Position numbers and translations under genes: made by a program | NCBI GenBank assembly: GCA_022828595.1 | Contig: JAKGHH010000003.1 | Coordinates: 57,029,759 to 57,093,758 of the forward strand | Direction: 5' to 3' | Source of the DNA: Nelumbo lutea | Lineage: Eukaryota > Streptophyta > Magnoliopsida > Proteales > Nelumbonaceae | Length of the DNA stretch: 64,000 bases | In this document: positions 12,265 through 25,100 of the stretch, one piece after another | Layout of the letters: each line of letters starts with the position of its first letter | Numbering within the stretch: the stretch's first letter is position 1 | The notes under the pieces: model-generated | The model's database searches: none | What the model saw: only the letters and a program-made list of their open reading frames with translations | What the model was told of the DNA's origin: nothing

Positions 12265-12689
12265 AAACCCATTAAAAATCTCATTATTCACATGAGCATT
12301 TTAACTACAAAAGGGAGATCAATCCTTAAATGCAGTGTAAACTCTTCTTTTCTTTTCTTTTTTTTTTTTTTCTGATATTCAGTGCTATGCATCATTAATA
12401 ATTTCCCCCTAATCCCTTTTCTCCAAAGTAGGATTTGATCCTGTGGGACAAATCAGCTAACACACCAATAAGCAAACCGTTGGTATAAATTCTTCAAATT
12501 TGGTACCCCATTTATACTCTTAGTCAACTTTACACTAATTATCCAAACCATTTTAGTCTATTTTCTCTAATTTTATCACCCAATGAATTCTTAATGCTAT
12601 ATTTCCTAGTTTTCCCACTCATCCATTCCAAACATTGATTCCATTACCACATTTTCAATAGATTCTTAATGTCCATGAATATGATATCT
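12265..12689. other. Intergenic, nothing recognised
   Basis: AT-rich and non-coding, with a poly-T tract near 12357-12372. Confidence 0.45.
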
Positions 12690-12719
12690 ATCTAGTGTGA
12701 TGTATGGAATATATGACAA

Positions 12720-13060
12720 AGGTGGAGTGTTGGAGTATTTCTATCGATCGGTCATGTCATATAGGCCCGAGTCGGACATCCAATTGCTTCGATTTGAATT
12801 ATCCGGAGGATACCTTATATATATCAAAAAGATGTACAATCAAACCTATTTCTCGATTCAATAGAAGCCCAAAGAAGTGAATATGGTACCCAAATAACGA
12901 GAGATATGTAAAAAGCAGGTCCGATTACGCCTATTCCTAATCCTAAACGGAATGTAACGACGTAGGGATCCATATGTAAACATAGTATCTATTTACATAC
13001 GCTCGAATGACCCCTTCTCATAATGAGAATGTACATAACCCTATTCCGTCAACTGATTAT
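12720..13060 (-). other. Possible organelle-derived insertion (NUPT-like)
   Basis: The composition changes here. Read on the minus strand, one frame stays open across about 40 codons (around 12845-12970) with a hydrophobic, plastid-protein-like appearance, and the spacer-like words differ from neighbouring nuclear repeats. I could not name the organellar gene. The call is a weak impression from word style and composition only. Confidence 0.25.
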
Positions 13061-13321
13061 ATTAGCATTAATTGGCTTTTATTCTTCAACTTTAAGTTAT
13101 CCCCGTGTGTCTTTCAATGCTGTAGACATGGATAGGGTGGCTAAACTTTGTTGAAAGAATATTTTTCTGATTACAAGCACATCTAAGAAGACCACGTCAA
13201 GCCATCAACGACCAGAAATATTTTAACATGTGAAAGGTGATGCAAACTATTAAACTGCCTGAGAATGAGATTTCTAGTTTTATTTGAACAAGTGTAACTC
13301 AACAGACACTACTGGAAGTAC

Positions 13322-13530
13322 ATGGATCAGACCGGCCAAACTCCAAAGCGTCTCTTCAGACCTGAGAATCAGCAGAACCCTAGGGTTGCGTGGAATGGAC
13401 GCCCAGCTAGCCCAAAAGCCAAACCATAGGGAAAGCTAGCTGTGCCCTACAGGTCCAGTACTGGGTCTTTGGGAAGCTGGTATCTTCATGTCTACACTGA
13501 TCCTGTTGATCCAACACCACCGGAGTAGTT
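13322..13530 (+). other. Unrecognised coding-like stretch with in-frame stops
   Basis: The frame starting at ATG 13322 stays open for 35 codons to TAG 13427. It then continues in the same frame for about 30 more codons to a second TAG near 13527. The translated composition (Arg, Pro, Gln, Trp rich) looks more protein-like than the surroundings. No family recognised. It could be a decayed exon or a transposon-derived fragment. Confidence 0.25.
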
Positions 13531-14670
13531 GAAAAAGAATATAAAACGATACTTCGTCAATTCAGTGAAGCCTTGGGTTGTAGATGTTTTGTGGGGCCAT
13601 CTGCAAAAGCTTCTGAGATTCGAATATTTGGTAATTTCCACTATGTGAGGAAGCCCTAACAGAGTAAAAGACGGTGAATGAAAGGGAACCTTGCTCGATT
13701 GGTCCCAATCTTGTATTGATTGATAATTTATACATGAGTTTGGATTACAACAGGAGTTTGAAAGATAAACAAGAGATAGAGTTTAAATAAAATAAAACTC
13801 TTACAGGTGGTTATTGTTGGAAAATGGGGTTACAGGTGGTTAGTTAATAATTAATGACTGTTAATTTTGAATTGTGTCTTTTTATCATACATGAACGAAT
13901 CATGGCCGTTGATCACATCAATGGTCAACCTCGTTAAAATCGTCATTCGCGAGCCATGCGGGTGTGAACAAAGTTTGCCTCTAAAGCATCTCATTGCGCC
14001 GTATACACACGTGAACACGCATGTACGCATGTTGCACAATAGCAAGCCTCCATACTCTCATCTTTATATTTAAGGAGTGTAAATCAGCTCCCATTAAAAA
14101 ACCCAAAACAATTATTGTAATTTTCAAACGTGGGACAAATTAAAAACTGGTTTTAGTGAACAAATCGATTTTTCAAGACATGTGTGTAGATGTATTTTTT
14201 CATATAATTAACCAATCAAACCCCATTGGGTTTAATTTCTAATGAGATTAAAATCCAACAATTATCAACACTATAGTCGACCCATGCAAACTGTAGTTGT
14301 TGAGTGTATCGTATCGTATCTTTTGAAAAAAATATGCTCTGAAACACCTGTTCGGAACCCAACCTTTTTTAATAATAAAAAACATATTTCTAGTTTCCCA
14401 AAAAAACAAAATTTAAAAAAAAATGTCTTGAACATTTCTAAGTACTAGTGCGATACTACAGATATGCATATCCTATCTATACTTTTAACCTTTCTTTGAC
14501 ATACCCTAACAATCAAACAATAATATTATTCCTCCATCAGTTTGTGCAACTTTTTAAATCATGTTTTTCTCCTTGATTCTCGTAAGTGGTTTGGTTTTCA
14601 TTTTTTCTTATTAACTGTTTTTTATTTTTTTCTGTTTGAAGCAAATAAACGAACATGTTATACACTATAG
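13531..14670. other. Intergenic, nothing recognised
   Basis: Short frames on both strands at 13851-14073 overlap each other and show no motif. No element ends were identified. Confidence 0.4.
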
Positions 14671-14850
14671 TCGGGTGGGTTCGGGGATGAGGTCAGAGCG
14701 GGGTGGGAAAATCCCGTACCCACCCATCCCCGATCCCCAAATTTTCAGGTTTACCCGAACTTTGATCTATAGTAAAAAAACCTAGCCCAACCGCGGTGGG
14801 GCAGAGTGGGGCTCACAGGAAAGGGTTAAATTGTCATTTCTAGTCTAGAG
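14671..14850. repeat. GC-rich dispersed repeat (GGGTGGG/CCCCGATCCCC words)
   Basis: A GC-rich block with CGGGTGGGTTCGGGGATG near its start and TTGTCATTTCTAGTCTAG after it. It resembles the AGGGATGGCAAT-type repeats elsewhere in the window, but the termini are degraded. Confidence 0.4.
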
Positions 14851-15463
14851 TTGTTTGTTACTAACAGATTTGGATTTATATATATTAGGGTCTGACAAGT
14901 TTAGGATAAAATAAGTGGACTGGCTTTGATCCGTCCAATGCAAAACTTGGGTTCTACCGTTCTATCTTCATAGGGAACGAGATTGGGGCAGTACAGATAG
15001 GGTATTTAGGTAAAATTCCTTATTTGACATGTCTACCGCCCAGTTTAAAGTGAAAGAGGCATGAACCCTGTACTCTCGTCCAAAATGGTTTACTTTTTTA
15101 AAGATGTCGACGGGTTGGATTTGGTAAAGGTCCATTTTTTAAGGCTCAGTTTAGGAGTATAAATGCAAATATATAGAGTGCAAAATCTTATATTTTGTAT
15201 TATTTTATATGTATTTATTGGGTATATATTTTACATTTGTGTTTTTTTTTTTCAAATTGAGCCTAAATGAAATAGATTTGTTCAAATTTTAATTGACTAT
15301 GACTCATAGGGTCTCAATCAAAAATTAAAATATCTACATCAGGCGTATCTTTTCTATATCTAAGGTCATAAAGACTCATGCTCATGGATGTAACAATACA
15401 CGCAGGGTTGGGGGGCATTTGAAAGTTTGAGATTATAAAAGACATCCCTCAAGGGTGATAAAA
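14851..15463. other. Intergenic, nothing recognised
   Basis: Non-coding sequence with moderate AT content. No gene or element termini seen. Confidence 0.45.
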
Positions 15464-15712
15464 TCTATACTATTAATAAAAGAGCAAATAGCCCATCTTT
15501 TGGATTTTTCATTAGATATTTTTATCCCTTATCTAAGTAACATACAACGGGCATAAAAAAAACATATATGTCATTTATTCTCAATCAAAAAACTGTCCAC
15601 TTATAATAGTTAAGAAACTGTCCACTTATAACTGTTTAAAAACTGTTCATGAATTGTAAATAATTTTGTCTTGAGGATAGTGTCACATGCAAATGCACGT
15701 ACATGTTTAATA
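15464..15712 (+). mobile_element. Short non-autonomous Helitron-like element
   Basis: The left end TCTATACTATTAATAAAAG matches the conserved 5' terminus of many plant Helitrons (TCTATACTATTAAAA-like) and is preceded by A. The candidate 3' end lies near 15712: a small GC-containing stem (GTGTCACATGC / GCACGTACATG) followed by AATAGT, one base off the expected CTAG-T. No Rep/helicase coding is present. The 5' end is convincing and the 3' end is not. Confidence 0.5.
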
Positions 15713-16446
15713 GTAAAAAAAAAAACGTAAAAATATCGGTCTTATCGATATACATCAATACCCAATATTTGGTATCTGACTTATTAATTTTTTCAGAAAA
15801 GTAACAAGCCTAGTGCAGATTTCTGAATTCCACTGCAAATCTATAAACATTCAAATGATCAAAAACCCATATTCTATGCACACATACCCGCCCGTAAATT
15901 GACATTAATTTCAAGCTAGCACCTACCCCAATTGTACTTTAGGCCTATGAATTCTGACCTTGGGCTGAACGGTCATTCTCCCTAATTTTTGTTATCCTTG
16001 GTTCCAATCAATACCATCAAACTCCATGAATGAAAACCTCTATTCTAAGTAAAGGATATATTTATTTATAACTTTTTAATATTATTATATCACCTGTAAC
16101 CAAGGCAGGCTTCATGAAATTTATTTCATTGCGCAGTGTCACTAAAGTATTCATGTCTTCTAATAAACAAACCAGTAATATCACAAACTTACAACACTGA
16201 TGAGAAGATGGAATGACCTGGGTAACTCAATCCAGCCCGACCTTAGACCCGACTAAAGTACCCAAAGCTATTCGATATATAGTAGAGAGAGAGAGAGAGA
16301 GGGTCAAATGCAGCTTTATGGAATCATCTGCGCCATCTCCCAACAGTAGTGAATGTGATTGTGAATGGAATCCATACAATCGCATTGCGGGACGGGGCAG
16401 TTGTGTCATTTTCGAACTTATGCCCATTAAAGCATTGAGAGGGGTC
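15713..16446. other. Upstream region of the NPF gene
   Basis: No gene. A (GA)n tract lies at 16282-16301, in the proximal promoter region of the transporter gene. GAGA-type tracts are common near plant transcription starts. Confidence 0.4.
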
Positions 16447-16453
16447 TATAAAT
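16447..16453 (+). promoter_or_regulatory. Candidate TATA box of the NPF gene
   Basis: TATAAAT lies about 115 bp upstream of the chosen start codon (16569). With a start some 30 bp downstream, the 5' leader would be about 90 bases. It is the best TATA match close to the gene, and no transcript evidence is available. Confidence 0.45.
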
Positions 16454-16568
16454 GGGTCGGGATTGGGCACATGGACATCAACAATTGAGGGTGAGGGCCA
16501 AGTAGTTGTAAGAAACTGCTCCAATCGGAAAAGGTCAAATTAATCCTTGATCACTGAGATCAGCAGCT

Positions 16569-16781
16569 ATGGCTGGGGAGGAAGAAGCCCGTGGTGAGTA
16601 TACCCAGGATGGAACTGTAGATCTCAAAGGGAACCCTGTCATTAGATCCCAGAGAGGTGGTTGGAAAGCTTGCTCCTTTATTGTTGGTACTCTCTCTCTC
16701 TCTCAATATTTCTTTCAGTAAGACACTCACAAACCCACTAAGATGTTCTCTTTCTGTAATCTGTATCTGCTCTGCCATGAA

Positions 16782-16832
<51 letters not shown>

Positions 16833-19800
16833 GTTTGATGGAAGATAGGACACCCACACTCCTTGAAGGTCACCTGGTATTAAAGAACCCAAACACCCTT
16901 CTTTAGTTCTTGTACTGTATGAGCTTCCCTGTTGTTTAAGAAGTATTCTGAGAAATCTGCAGGAAGAATTCATTACAGAATGGTTTCTTGTTATCGTTGG
17001 TGAACCTATCCAAAGCCAAATAGTATTACAGTAAAAAAAGCTGTCAGTCTCACCAAATCTCCCCTTGATTCTTAAGGGGTATTCTTGGCTCACCAATAAT
17101 TGACCACTCATCAATAATTATAGTAACAATAATGTTGTTTATTTGGTCATAATTTGGTTTAGTCCTTACATATATTTAGTTAATTAGATTACAATTCTTT
17201 GCCAGTAATACTATTAAAAACCATTAAGCCTCAGTTGGTCTTGCAGCATAAATGCATATAAGTGCAAATAGGCCAAGTGTAAATTCTAGTTTATTTTTGC
17301 TTCATATTTGACCTTGTCTTATTTGTGTGTGAGAAGTAAATTAGCCCACTTTACAGGAAAGAGAATGGAGGTAGAGAAGGTGATTTATTTGTCTGGGGTG
17401 AGGTATAAGAAGTATGATAATGTGGTCGGTATTTTATATGAGAGAGAATTGAGATGGGAAGAAGGTGGTGCAAATTCTGCATCAGTTGTTGGGATACAAA
17501 ATTTGCACGGGTGCAGTGCAAATGAGATAAAAAAAAGTACAAAAGTTATATAAAAAAACAAGTAAATACAAAACTGATCCAAATTTGCTCTATAAACAAA
17601 GAGCCTATAAGTGACCAATGTTTTAATCCCATCAACACAAGCCACTGCTCAAGATTCTTACAGTCAAGAAGTAACTTTCAGCCTTTCAACGCCTTGTAAT
17701 CCCAACCTCATTTCTCTCTCCGCATTCACTTCACCTTGGAATGAGCAGTGTCGTTTACAGCCAGCCATCCGACCCATCCATCTAGCCTCCAGTGTGAACT
17801 GAGCCGGCAGAACTATAGGTCGGCTTCCGGGCCGACAAATCTCCAACAACCCGTATAGGTCCACTTCTGCTCTTATGAAATGACCTACCAAGCACCAAGT
17901 ACCAACTTGGCCCATATCGTTGGCAGCTAGGATTATGCCAATCCGGGGCAGCTACAGTACAGTAAATTTATTCTGACCCGAATCAAACCCCAAAATTCCA
18001 AAAACGTGAAAAATACAGTAGACGAGACGAGTGAGAGAACCTCAAATCAAATGGAATCTTGTAAGTTGTATTCTGGGCTGGCATGAGAGTGAATGGGATG
18101 GGGGCATGCAAATACAATGAAGGTATCCTTCCATGGGCCCGGCCCATTTTGTTTCTCTTTAATATTTGAGAATCTGGGCCCAGCCCATTGAAATACCTCT
18201 CAGGCTCTCAGTGAAGTCAACACTCAACAGCAACCTTGTTGCCTTGTATTTATTATACTGATGGCGTTGCAACATTAGTGCCGGGTTGCCGACTCATTTA
18301 TTTATTGAATTTTGGGCAGTTTATGAGGTGTTTGAACGTATGGCGTATTACGGTATATCATCGAATCTGATCCTTTATTTGACAAGGAAGCTCCATCAGG
18401 GCACAGTCATGTCTGCCAACAATGTCACCAACTGGGTAGGAACGGTCTGGATGACACCGATCTTGGGTGCTTACCTCGCCGATGCACATCTGGGCCGATA
18501 CTGGACCTTCCTCATCGCATCTGCCATCTATCTCATGGTAATATGCTACTCCATGCTTCACAGTAGAGTTGGGGAAATCCTAACTCCCCAAGTCCCTCAT
18601 TGGCCCAATGACCCTCAAATTGGGGAATTCCGTCCCAAATTTTGGATCCCAATTTACTTATTAATTGAGTATGGAATATAATAAAATATGGGATATAGTA
18701 CGGAAGACTAAGACCATAACTTATTTAATACTGTATTCAACTTTTCTTCAAAAGTCGAAAAGTTAGATATCTTTTTTGCCCTGCTCTTTTCTTTGTGTTT
18801 GGACTTGGACAATACAGAAGGATGGATGCGGTTCGGGTACAGGACATATGGGGCTTAACCCAAACCCGATCCATCCTCTGAATAGAGAGTGGTGCAAGGA
18901 GGGGCAGTCGCCAGTCAGCCAGTCACCCGATAAAGGAGGATCTGTTGCCCAGCTTATGTGTCTACAACATCAAACAGAAGGCTGGGCCTAAACTGGCTTG
19001 ACCCATTACTGCCTATTCTTGGGCCTACCTGACCCATTACTTTATTAGGCGAGATGAGAATTATTGCAGCAAAAATGCTTATCAGTTGGTTCTAACAATT
19101 TGGTTTTGATGACAGGGAATGAGTCTGCTAACACTAACGGTTTCGATCTCTGCTCTGAAACCACCTCCTTGCCAGCAAATAGATGCTGCAGACTGTAAGA
19201 AGGCATCAACAGCACAACTGGCTGCGTTCTTTGGTGGACTGTATATACTGGCATTGGGTACTGGTGGGACAAAACCAAACATCTCAACAATTGGTGCAGA
19301 CCAATTTGATGATTTCAGCCCAAAGGAGAAGGCCCATAAGCTCTCTTTCTTCAATTGGTGGATGTTTAGCATATTCTTTGGAACTCTGTTTGCCAACACT
19401 TTCCTTGTGTACATACAAGACAATGTGGGTTGGACCATTGGTTATGGGCTTCCAACAATTGGGCTTCTGATATCAGTGATCATCTTTGTGGTTGGTACAC
19501 CCTTCTATAGGCACAAGGTGCCCACAGGGAGTCCCTTCACTAGGATGGCAAGGGTCATTGTGGCTGCCATAAGGAAATGGAGGGTACCCCTTCCTAAGGA
19601 CCCTAAACAGCTCTATGAGCTTGACTCAAGGGAGTACGAAGAGAAAGGAAAATTCAAGATTGAGTCCACAACTTCCTTGAGGTCAGTAGTTGCTTTCTCT
19701 CTTGATAACTTGTCAGTTTATTAAGTGTTCTCCTCTTGCTAAACTTGTTTGCCATGCATGCAGGTTCCTTAACAAAGCTTGTGTTAAAACAGACAGTGAC

Positions 19801-20646
19801 ACTCCATGGCTGCTCTGTCCAGTAACCCAAGTAGAGGAGACAAAACAAATTCTTCGAATGATCCCAATCTTATTCGCGACATTTGTTCCAAGCACAATGC
19901 TAGCTCAGATCAATACCCTTTTTGTCAAGCAAGGAATCACTCTTGACAGAGGTGTAGGGAGCTTCCAAATCCCACCTGCAAGCTTAGTCGGATTTGTAAC
20001 AATATCCATGCTCATCTGTGTTGTTCTCTACGACCGGTTTTTCGTCAAGATCATGAGGAGGTGGACCAAAAATCAAAGAGGGATCACTCTCCTTCAAAGA
20101 ATGGGAATTGGCCTTGTTCTTCACATTATAATCATGTTAGTTGCATCTATCACAGAGAGGAGGAGATTAAGTGTGGCCAAGGATCACGGATTAGTAGAAA
20201 ATGGAGGGAGAGTTCCTCTAACCATATTCATTTTACTTCCTCAATTTGTGCTCATGGGGACGGCTGATTCTTTCTTGGAGGTAGCAAAGATTGAATTCTT
20301 CTATGACCAGGCACCAGAGAGTATGAAGAGCTTGGGGACTTCTTATTCCATGACTAGTCTAGGTATAGGAAACTTCCTTAGCAGTTTTCTTCTCTCCACA
20401 GTTTCTCACATCACCAAGAAGCATGGCAATAGAGGGTGGATTCTGAATAACCTAAATGCGTCTCGCTTGGACTACTACTACGCATTCTTCGCAATACTGA
20501 ACCTCTTAAACTTCATTTTCTTCATTGTGGTGACTAAGTTCTATGTTTATAGAGCAGAGGTCTCCAACTCAATGGGAGTGCTCAAGGAAGATATAGGGAT
20601 GAAGACATTTAAGGTCACTAACCAGGAGGACTCAACACGAGCTTAG
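16569..20646 (+). CDS. NPF5.2: Proton-coupled di/tripeptide transporter, NPF5 clade (PTR3/NPF5.2-like)
   Basis: Four exons: 16569-16686, 18320-18537, 19116-19681 and 19764-20646. All introns are GT-AG, phases 1, 0 and 2, and the spliced frame gives 594 residues, the usual NPF length. The N-terminal hydrophilic segment ends in a GGWKACSFIV motif, followed by TM1 with the proton-coupling ExxER motif (EVFER, residues 42-46). Other family motifs are NNVTNWVGT, GTGGTKPNISTIGADQFDD in exon 3, SFFNWWMFSIFFGT, and in exon 4 VEETKQILRM, FVPSTMLAQ, DSFLEVAKIEFFYDQAPESM and LNNLNASRLDYYY. Twelve membrane spans are expected. Family knowledge: NPF5.2 (PTR3) of Arabidopsis is a wound- and stress-induced peptide transporter, and NPF members use the proton gradient, usually at the plasma membrane. 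Sequence resemblance to that member was judged from memory and runs almost end to end. The short first exon was found by phase matching; an in-frame ATG at 18286, just before exon 2, would be the alternative start. The substrate is inferred. Confidence 0.93.
16788..16826. repeat. (CT)n microsatellite in NPF intron 1
   Basis: Nearly perfect CT repeat about 100 bp downstream of the exon 1 donor site. A shorter CT run sits at 16691-16704. Confidence 0.9.
18132..18191 (+). promoter_or_regulatory. Paired GGGCCC/GGCCCA elements inside NPF intron 1
   Basis: ATGGGCCCGGCCCATTTTG (near 18133) and CTGGGCCCAGCCCATTG (near 18175) are site II/TCP-type motifs typical of plant promoters. They lie 95-150 bp upstream of an in-frame ATG (18286) that reads directly into exon 2. 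They may mark an internal promoter. Evidence is motif-level only. Confidence 0.3.
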
Positions 20647-22142
20647 GTTGATTGGTGGACTTAGTGAGGGGAGAAAGCTTCAACAACAACAACACATCCT
20701 TGGATGTTTGCAGTAGCCATGGATGAATTGGCACCAGCTTCGATCATAGTAGATGGCCGCTTGCCCAACTATAATCTAGCATTCTTTGTTCCATTTGCAG
20801 GCTCAGTGCATGCTTGGGTTGGATATCTCTTAACAGAGAATTAAGGAAGTGGCCTGCAATTGATTGTAATGGATTGGGTTGTTGAATACATTATCTACCA
20901 CTGAATTTAATTATGTACCATGTATTAATCCTTCCTCAAAAGGGCTGAATTATATTGAGAGAAAGACTATTTAAATTGCACCCAAGAAGATATATACATG
21001 CTACATACCATGCTTGAATGTGTTCTAAATGGTGGATGGCTCTATATTCTCCTACCTACGTGTTACTTTTATAATAACTACCGTTGTTCATTCAATCTCA
21101 TCAAACACATATTTCTATACCATGTTCAGAAGTTATTTTCACAAGGACTCATGAACAGTTGAACTTACAATAAATATGCATTAACTATAATATTGTAGAG
21201 TTTCAGAGTTTTCAACAATCTTGTAGAAATTTTGACCACTGTTAATCAATTTGCTTCGAAAGCAGACCCAAACCCGATTGACCAATTGGTCCGGTTCTGG
21301 GTCTAAAAATTATAGACCTTATCGGCTCTGGTTTTGTCCTAGGTCCTTAATATTTCATGTCGGGTTGGTTTCAGCTCTAGCTGGTCCCGACCCAGACCCG
21401 ACCAGTAGAAAGCCCTACTATTTTGGCATGATTGGATTGTTGATGCTAGAAAACTTATATGGCGGTGCTTATTTGATGAGTATAGATAGACTTGACTTTG
21501 ATGCAACTCATCATAACCCTAATGGGTACCCTTGATCCAACCCACCCTGACCCTTTTCCACTGACCCTAATGGGTTACTCAACCCATATTGACCCTCCAA
21601 TAGATTGGGTGGGTATGGGTGGGTTCCAAGATGGATGGGTTGGGTGGGTTAAATGAGTTGGAGTCAAGATTGACAACCCGAAAGGTAGCTTCAAGTTATA
21701 AATCTTCTCATGGGTAGAATGTTTATAGTCATTATAGACTAATTTTAAGTTGGTTTAAATTCGAGAAAGTGGAGTACATAGCTTATAGTGAAGAACATAA
21801 ACTAAGGCACGGATTGCACATTTTATATATGATTCACAAATTGAGAAATGTTTCTAACCATTTTGTAGTTAAGTTTTATGTTAATTATGATCATTGTATT
21901 ATTGTTGGAAAACCAATTAAAGGAAAGAAAATCAAAACCAATATCATGTTTTCTAAGTACATAACAAAATTTTGAAATATGAGAAGTAGTCAACTAATTA
22001 AAATAGTATATACATTTGGCTCACTTCTATTCCATCTTCTTTGTTACATAGAGTGAAAGCTAAATTCTATATGATAATGGTACATAACGTGGTGCTAATG
22101 AAGGTGATTGAACTTGTTACTCTGTCAATCATCTTCTTTTTT
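20647..22142. other. 3' flank of NPF and convergent intergenic spacer
   Basis: Holds the NPF 3' UTR (a CAA-rich stretch follows the stop) and then dispersed repeats: a CCCGACCCAGACCCGACC-type block at 21280-21420 and a GGGTGGGT / ACCCACCC block at 21520-21660. The two flanking genes are convergent. No further gene recognised. Confidence 0.5.
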
Positions 22143-25100
22143 TCATTTTCTCTTTGCCATTTGAAATGTCCTCTTTAAGAAGCGATTAGCTATACTATCA
22201 TTTCTATGGCATAACACCCTCAAGATTGTATTTGGGTCTGTTCTATTCCACTTTCCTGTGGTTGGGGGCATTGGTACTTGTTGCTGCTCTACACCAGCAA
22301 CTGTCAACCCACTTGCTTCACATGCTACAATGCTGAAGTCCTCCACTATTTGCTCTGTGGATTGACCCATCAGTGCCACCACCCCTTCTACTACCTCTGC
22401 TTCCCTTTCCACCACCTCCTCAGCAACTAATCCCTCTCCATATGTGGCAAATACACGCTTGAGGCTCTCAAAATCCTCTTCAATCATTTCATGGTCTGAC
22501 TTTGTGAAGACCCTACTATTTCCCCCAGCAAGTAATACCATGAGGTAGGCCTCAAAAGAAGCTTTCATTACTTCCTTTACTGCTAAAGGTTGAGCTCGAT
22601 CAATGAGTATTGCAGCTAAGAGGGTTAGGTTCTGCTTGAGAATGCGCAATGCAGGGCGAATACGAGCATTTGCAACATCACCCACATAGAGGCTATCATA
22701 GAATACAGAGTTTGAGTCTAGGAATATAAGACGATAAGCAGCCACCTCTGAGACATGTTGACAGGCTTCTTGAATAGATGATCGAGCAGCATCAAAGTAG
22801 GAAGGTGATGATGTGTCAAAGCTTTGGCGATTGCTAGGAACACGGTTGAGTGATTGGGATGCTGTGCGAGGTGAGAGGGAGAGAATCTTGTCAATGGAAT
22901 GGAGGAGCGTAAGTAGGTAGTTCAAGGTGTTGAGGCGGATGTACAAGCGTTGTGTCCCACGACTAGTCGATGGCCGAGGGTTTTGACCATCTATGAATCC
23001 ATCTGGTTGAAAAGCTTCTACTCCAGCTTTGCAAGGGGCTGCTATCATCCATAACTTGTGAAACCTTGAGTCTCGACTGCATCTGGTAAGAGGGGGCAAT
23101 GAAGGGATGTAATTTTGCTTTGATCCTAAGAAAACAAGGAAAAACAAAGACAATTGTTATTGAACTTTTGCCTCAAAAATGGGAAAATTCATAAGATATC
23201 AATGAAAAAGTTGCTTCTCCAACATCACTTTAACAAGGGAAAGCAAAGCACCCTCTTTGTAATAAGTTGTGAGAAATGCTAATACATTGCTCACTAGTAG
23301 AACTAGAGATGTACTACTATTCATCAAAGTATGATTAGAGATTAGTAAGAAAAATATGCAAACATAAGAACTTAACCATCCATTTTAAACTCTTGTAGAT
23401 ATAGGAAGGGATACTTACCGCATGATGCAACAAAAGAAGTGTAGTCCTGAAAGAGCAATTCTAGGCCATTAGCTAGATCATGAACTAAGTCATTAGATAT
23501 TTCAACAGGGATCTCAAAGAAGTTTTCTATAGTTTCCTTGGCAAGATTTGTCAGCTCAATGGCTGAATGTGCATAAGGCTCTGTTTTGGACTTTGGATTC
23601 CATGTCTGAAACAAAATATCACAATTGATTAGTCTCACAACACCTAACAAAATCAAATTTGGTCCTGAGTTATTAGTTAACAAAGATTATATGGGCAATA
23701 ATAATTCTCCATGTTCAACTATAATTCTTTTATAAGATGAATTTGATTCTTTAGTTTGGACAAAAGGAAGCTAAGCAATACAGGATTTTCAACCTTTTAG
23801 CTCAATACTGCTATGGTGTTGTGTTAGATAGCATGATAATTACCTCAGTTTCCTTGACTTTCTCAAGACACTCCTTTAATATTTTCAACCGTTCATCAAT
23901 CCAACCTTTTAAGAGGTTCAATATGGTGGAGTGAACTTCATATGGTGTCATTTCCCTTACCATAGATTTGCCCCCATCTTCACAGTCGACAGAATCTTCA
24001 ACTACCATTTGAACCAAAAAATCCTCTAGCTTTCCTGCTCTTTGCAAGACCCTAATGGCCTCATTTGTGAGGTTGGAAACTCCAGACATGTATTGTTTCA
24101 ATACAGCTCCATAACAACTATGTAGGGTCACTACAGCAACTCCAGCTGCAATAGGGTACCATTTCTTCAGTATGGGACTGAATGTTTGCTTCTCTTTTAT
24201 GGCTAATTCCTCTGTTTCTTTGGCCAATTGAAGGATAGCTTCAGTGGCATCTTCTTCTGCTTCAGTAGTCATGCTATTTGCATTCTCATTTTCTAAGATC
24301 TTTTGATCATTACAAAAAAGAGGTGAAAGAAATGAAAAAATGTTAGTTAGTTAAGTACTATATGTGTATTGAACTAGTTAAAACTAAATTTTAAAGTCCT
24401 ATTTAGATAGAAACTCTAGTTTTGTGTACCTTGGTGAAAGCATTTCTTAGGGATGACCTGATGTAATAATCCACCCTATTCCCCATAGAGTTTATAGAAG
24501 TATCCTCTTTCTTTGGTGTCTCTACTTCAGGGTTTGCAATGTCTTCTTGCAATATCTTTGTAGTTGATAATGCAACAGAGAGAAGGTTTTCCATAAGTCC
24601 CTTTGTCTCTTTCTGAAAGTTTTCATGATAATCAAGCAATCTCTTCTCTGACCAACCCTGCATTGAAGTTAATGCTACTGACAAGATCTTAACATGCATG
24701 AGTTCTTTATCAAATATCTTAACATCATTTGTCACTTCAGCCAACATAGCAAGAGAAGCACATAACAGATCATGTTCTGTTTGTGATGTTGTAACATATT
24801 GCTGAAATAGGACCCATGTAAAACATACATTATGTATTAACTTGTCAATTCCTAGTGTAGACCATGTCTTCTTTATGAGCTCAAGTAGCTCATCAACCTC
24901 ATCAAGGACTAATGTCTCATCCTTCATGTCAAAGATAGAGTGGAGGAGTGCAAGATACAAGTGGACATTAATGGGAAAACCATCTGCCCAATGACAAGCA
25001 TCTGCATGGAATCCATGACCACTCCTCCATGACAATGAAACAACACAATTGCATAATGTTCTCATGGCTTCAGAGTTCTTTCCAGTGTCAATAGGTTTGA

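Noticed and set aside
16560..17114. 184-codon minus-strand frame over NPF exon 1 and intron 1
   Set aside because: It contains an Arg-Glu run from the CT microsatellite and overlaps a convincing plus-strand exon.
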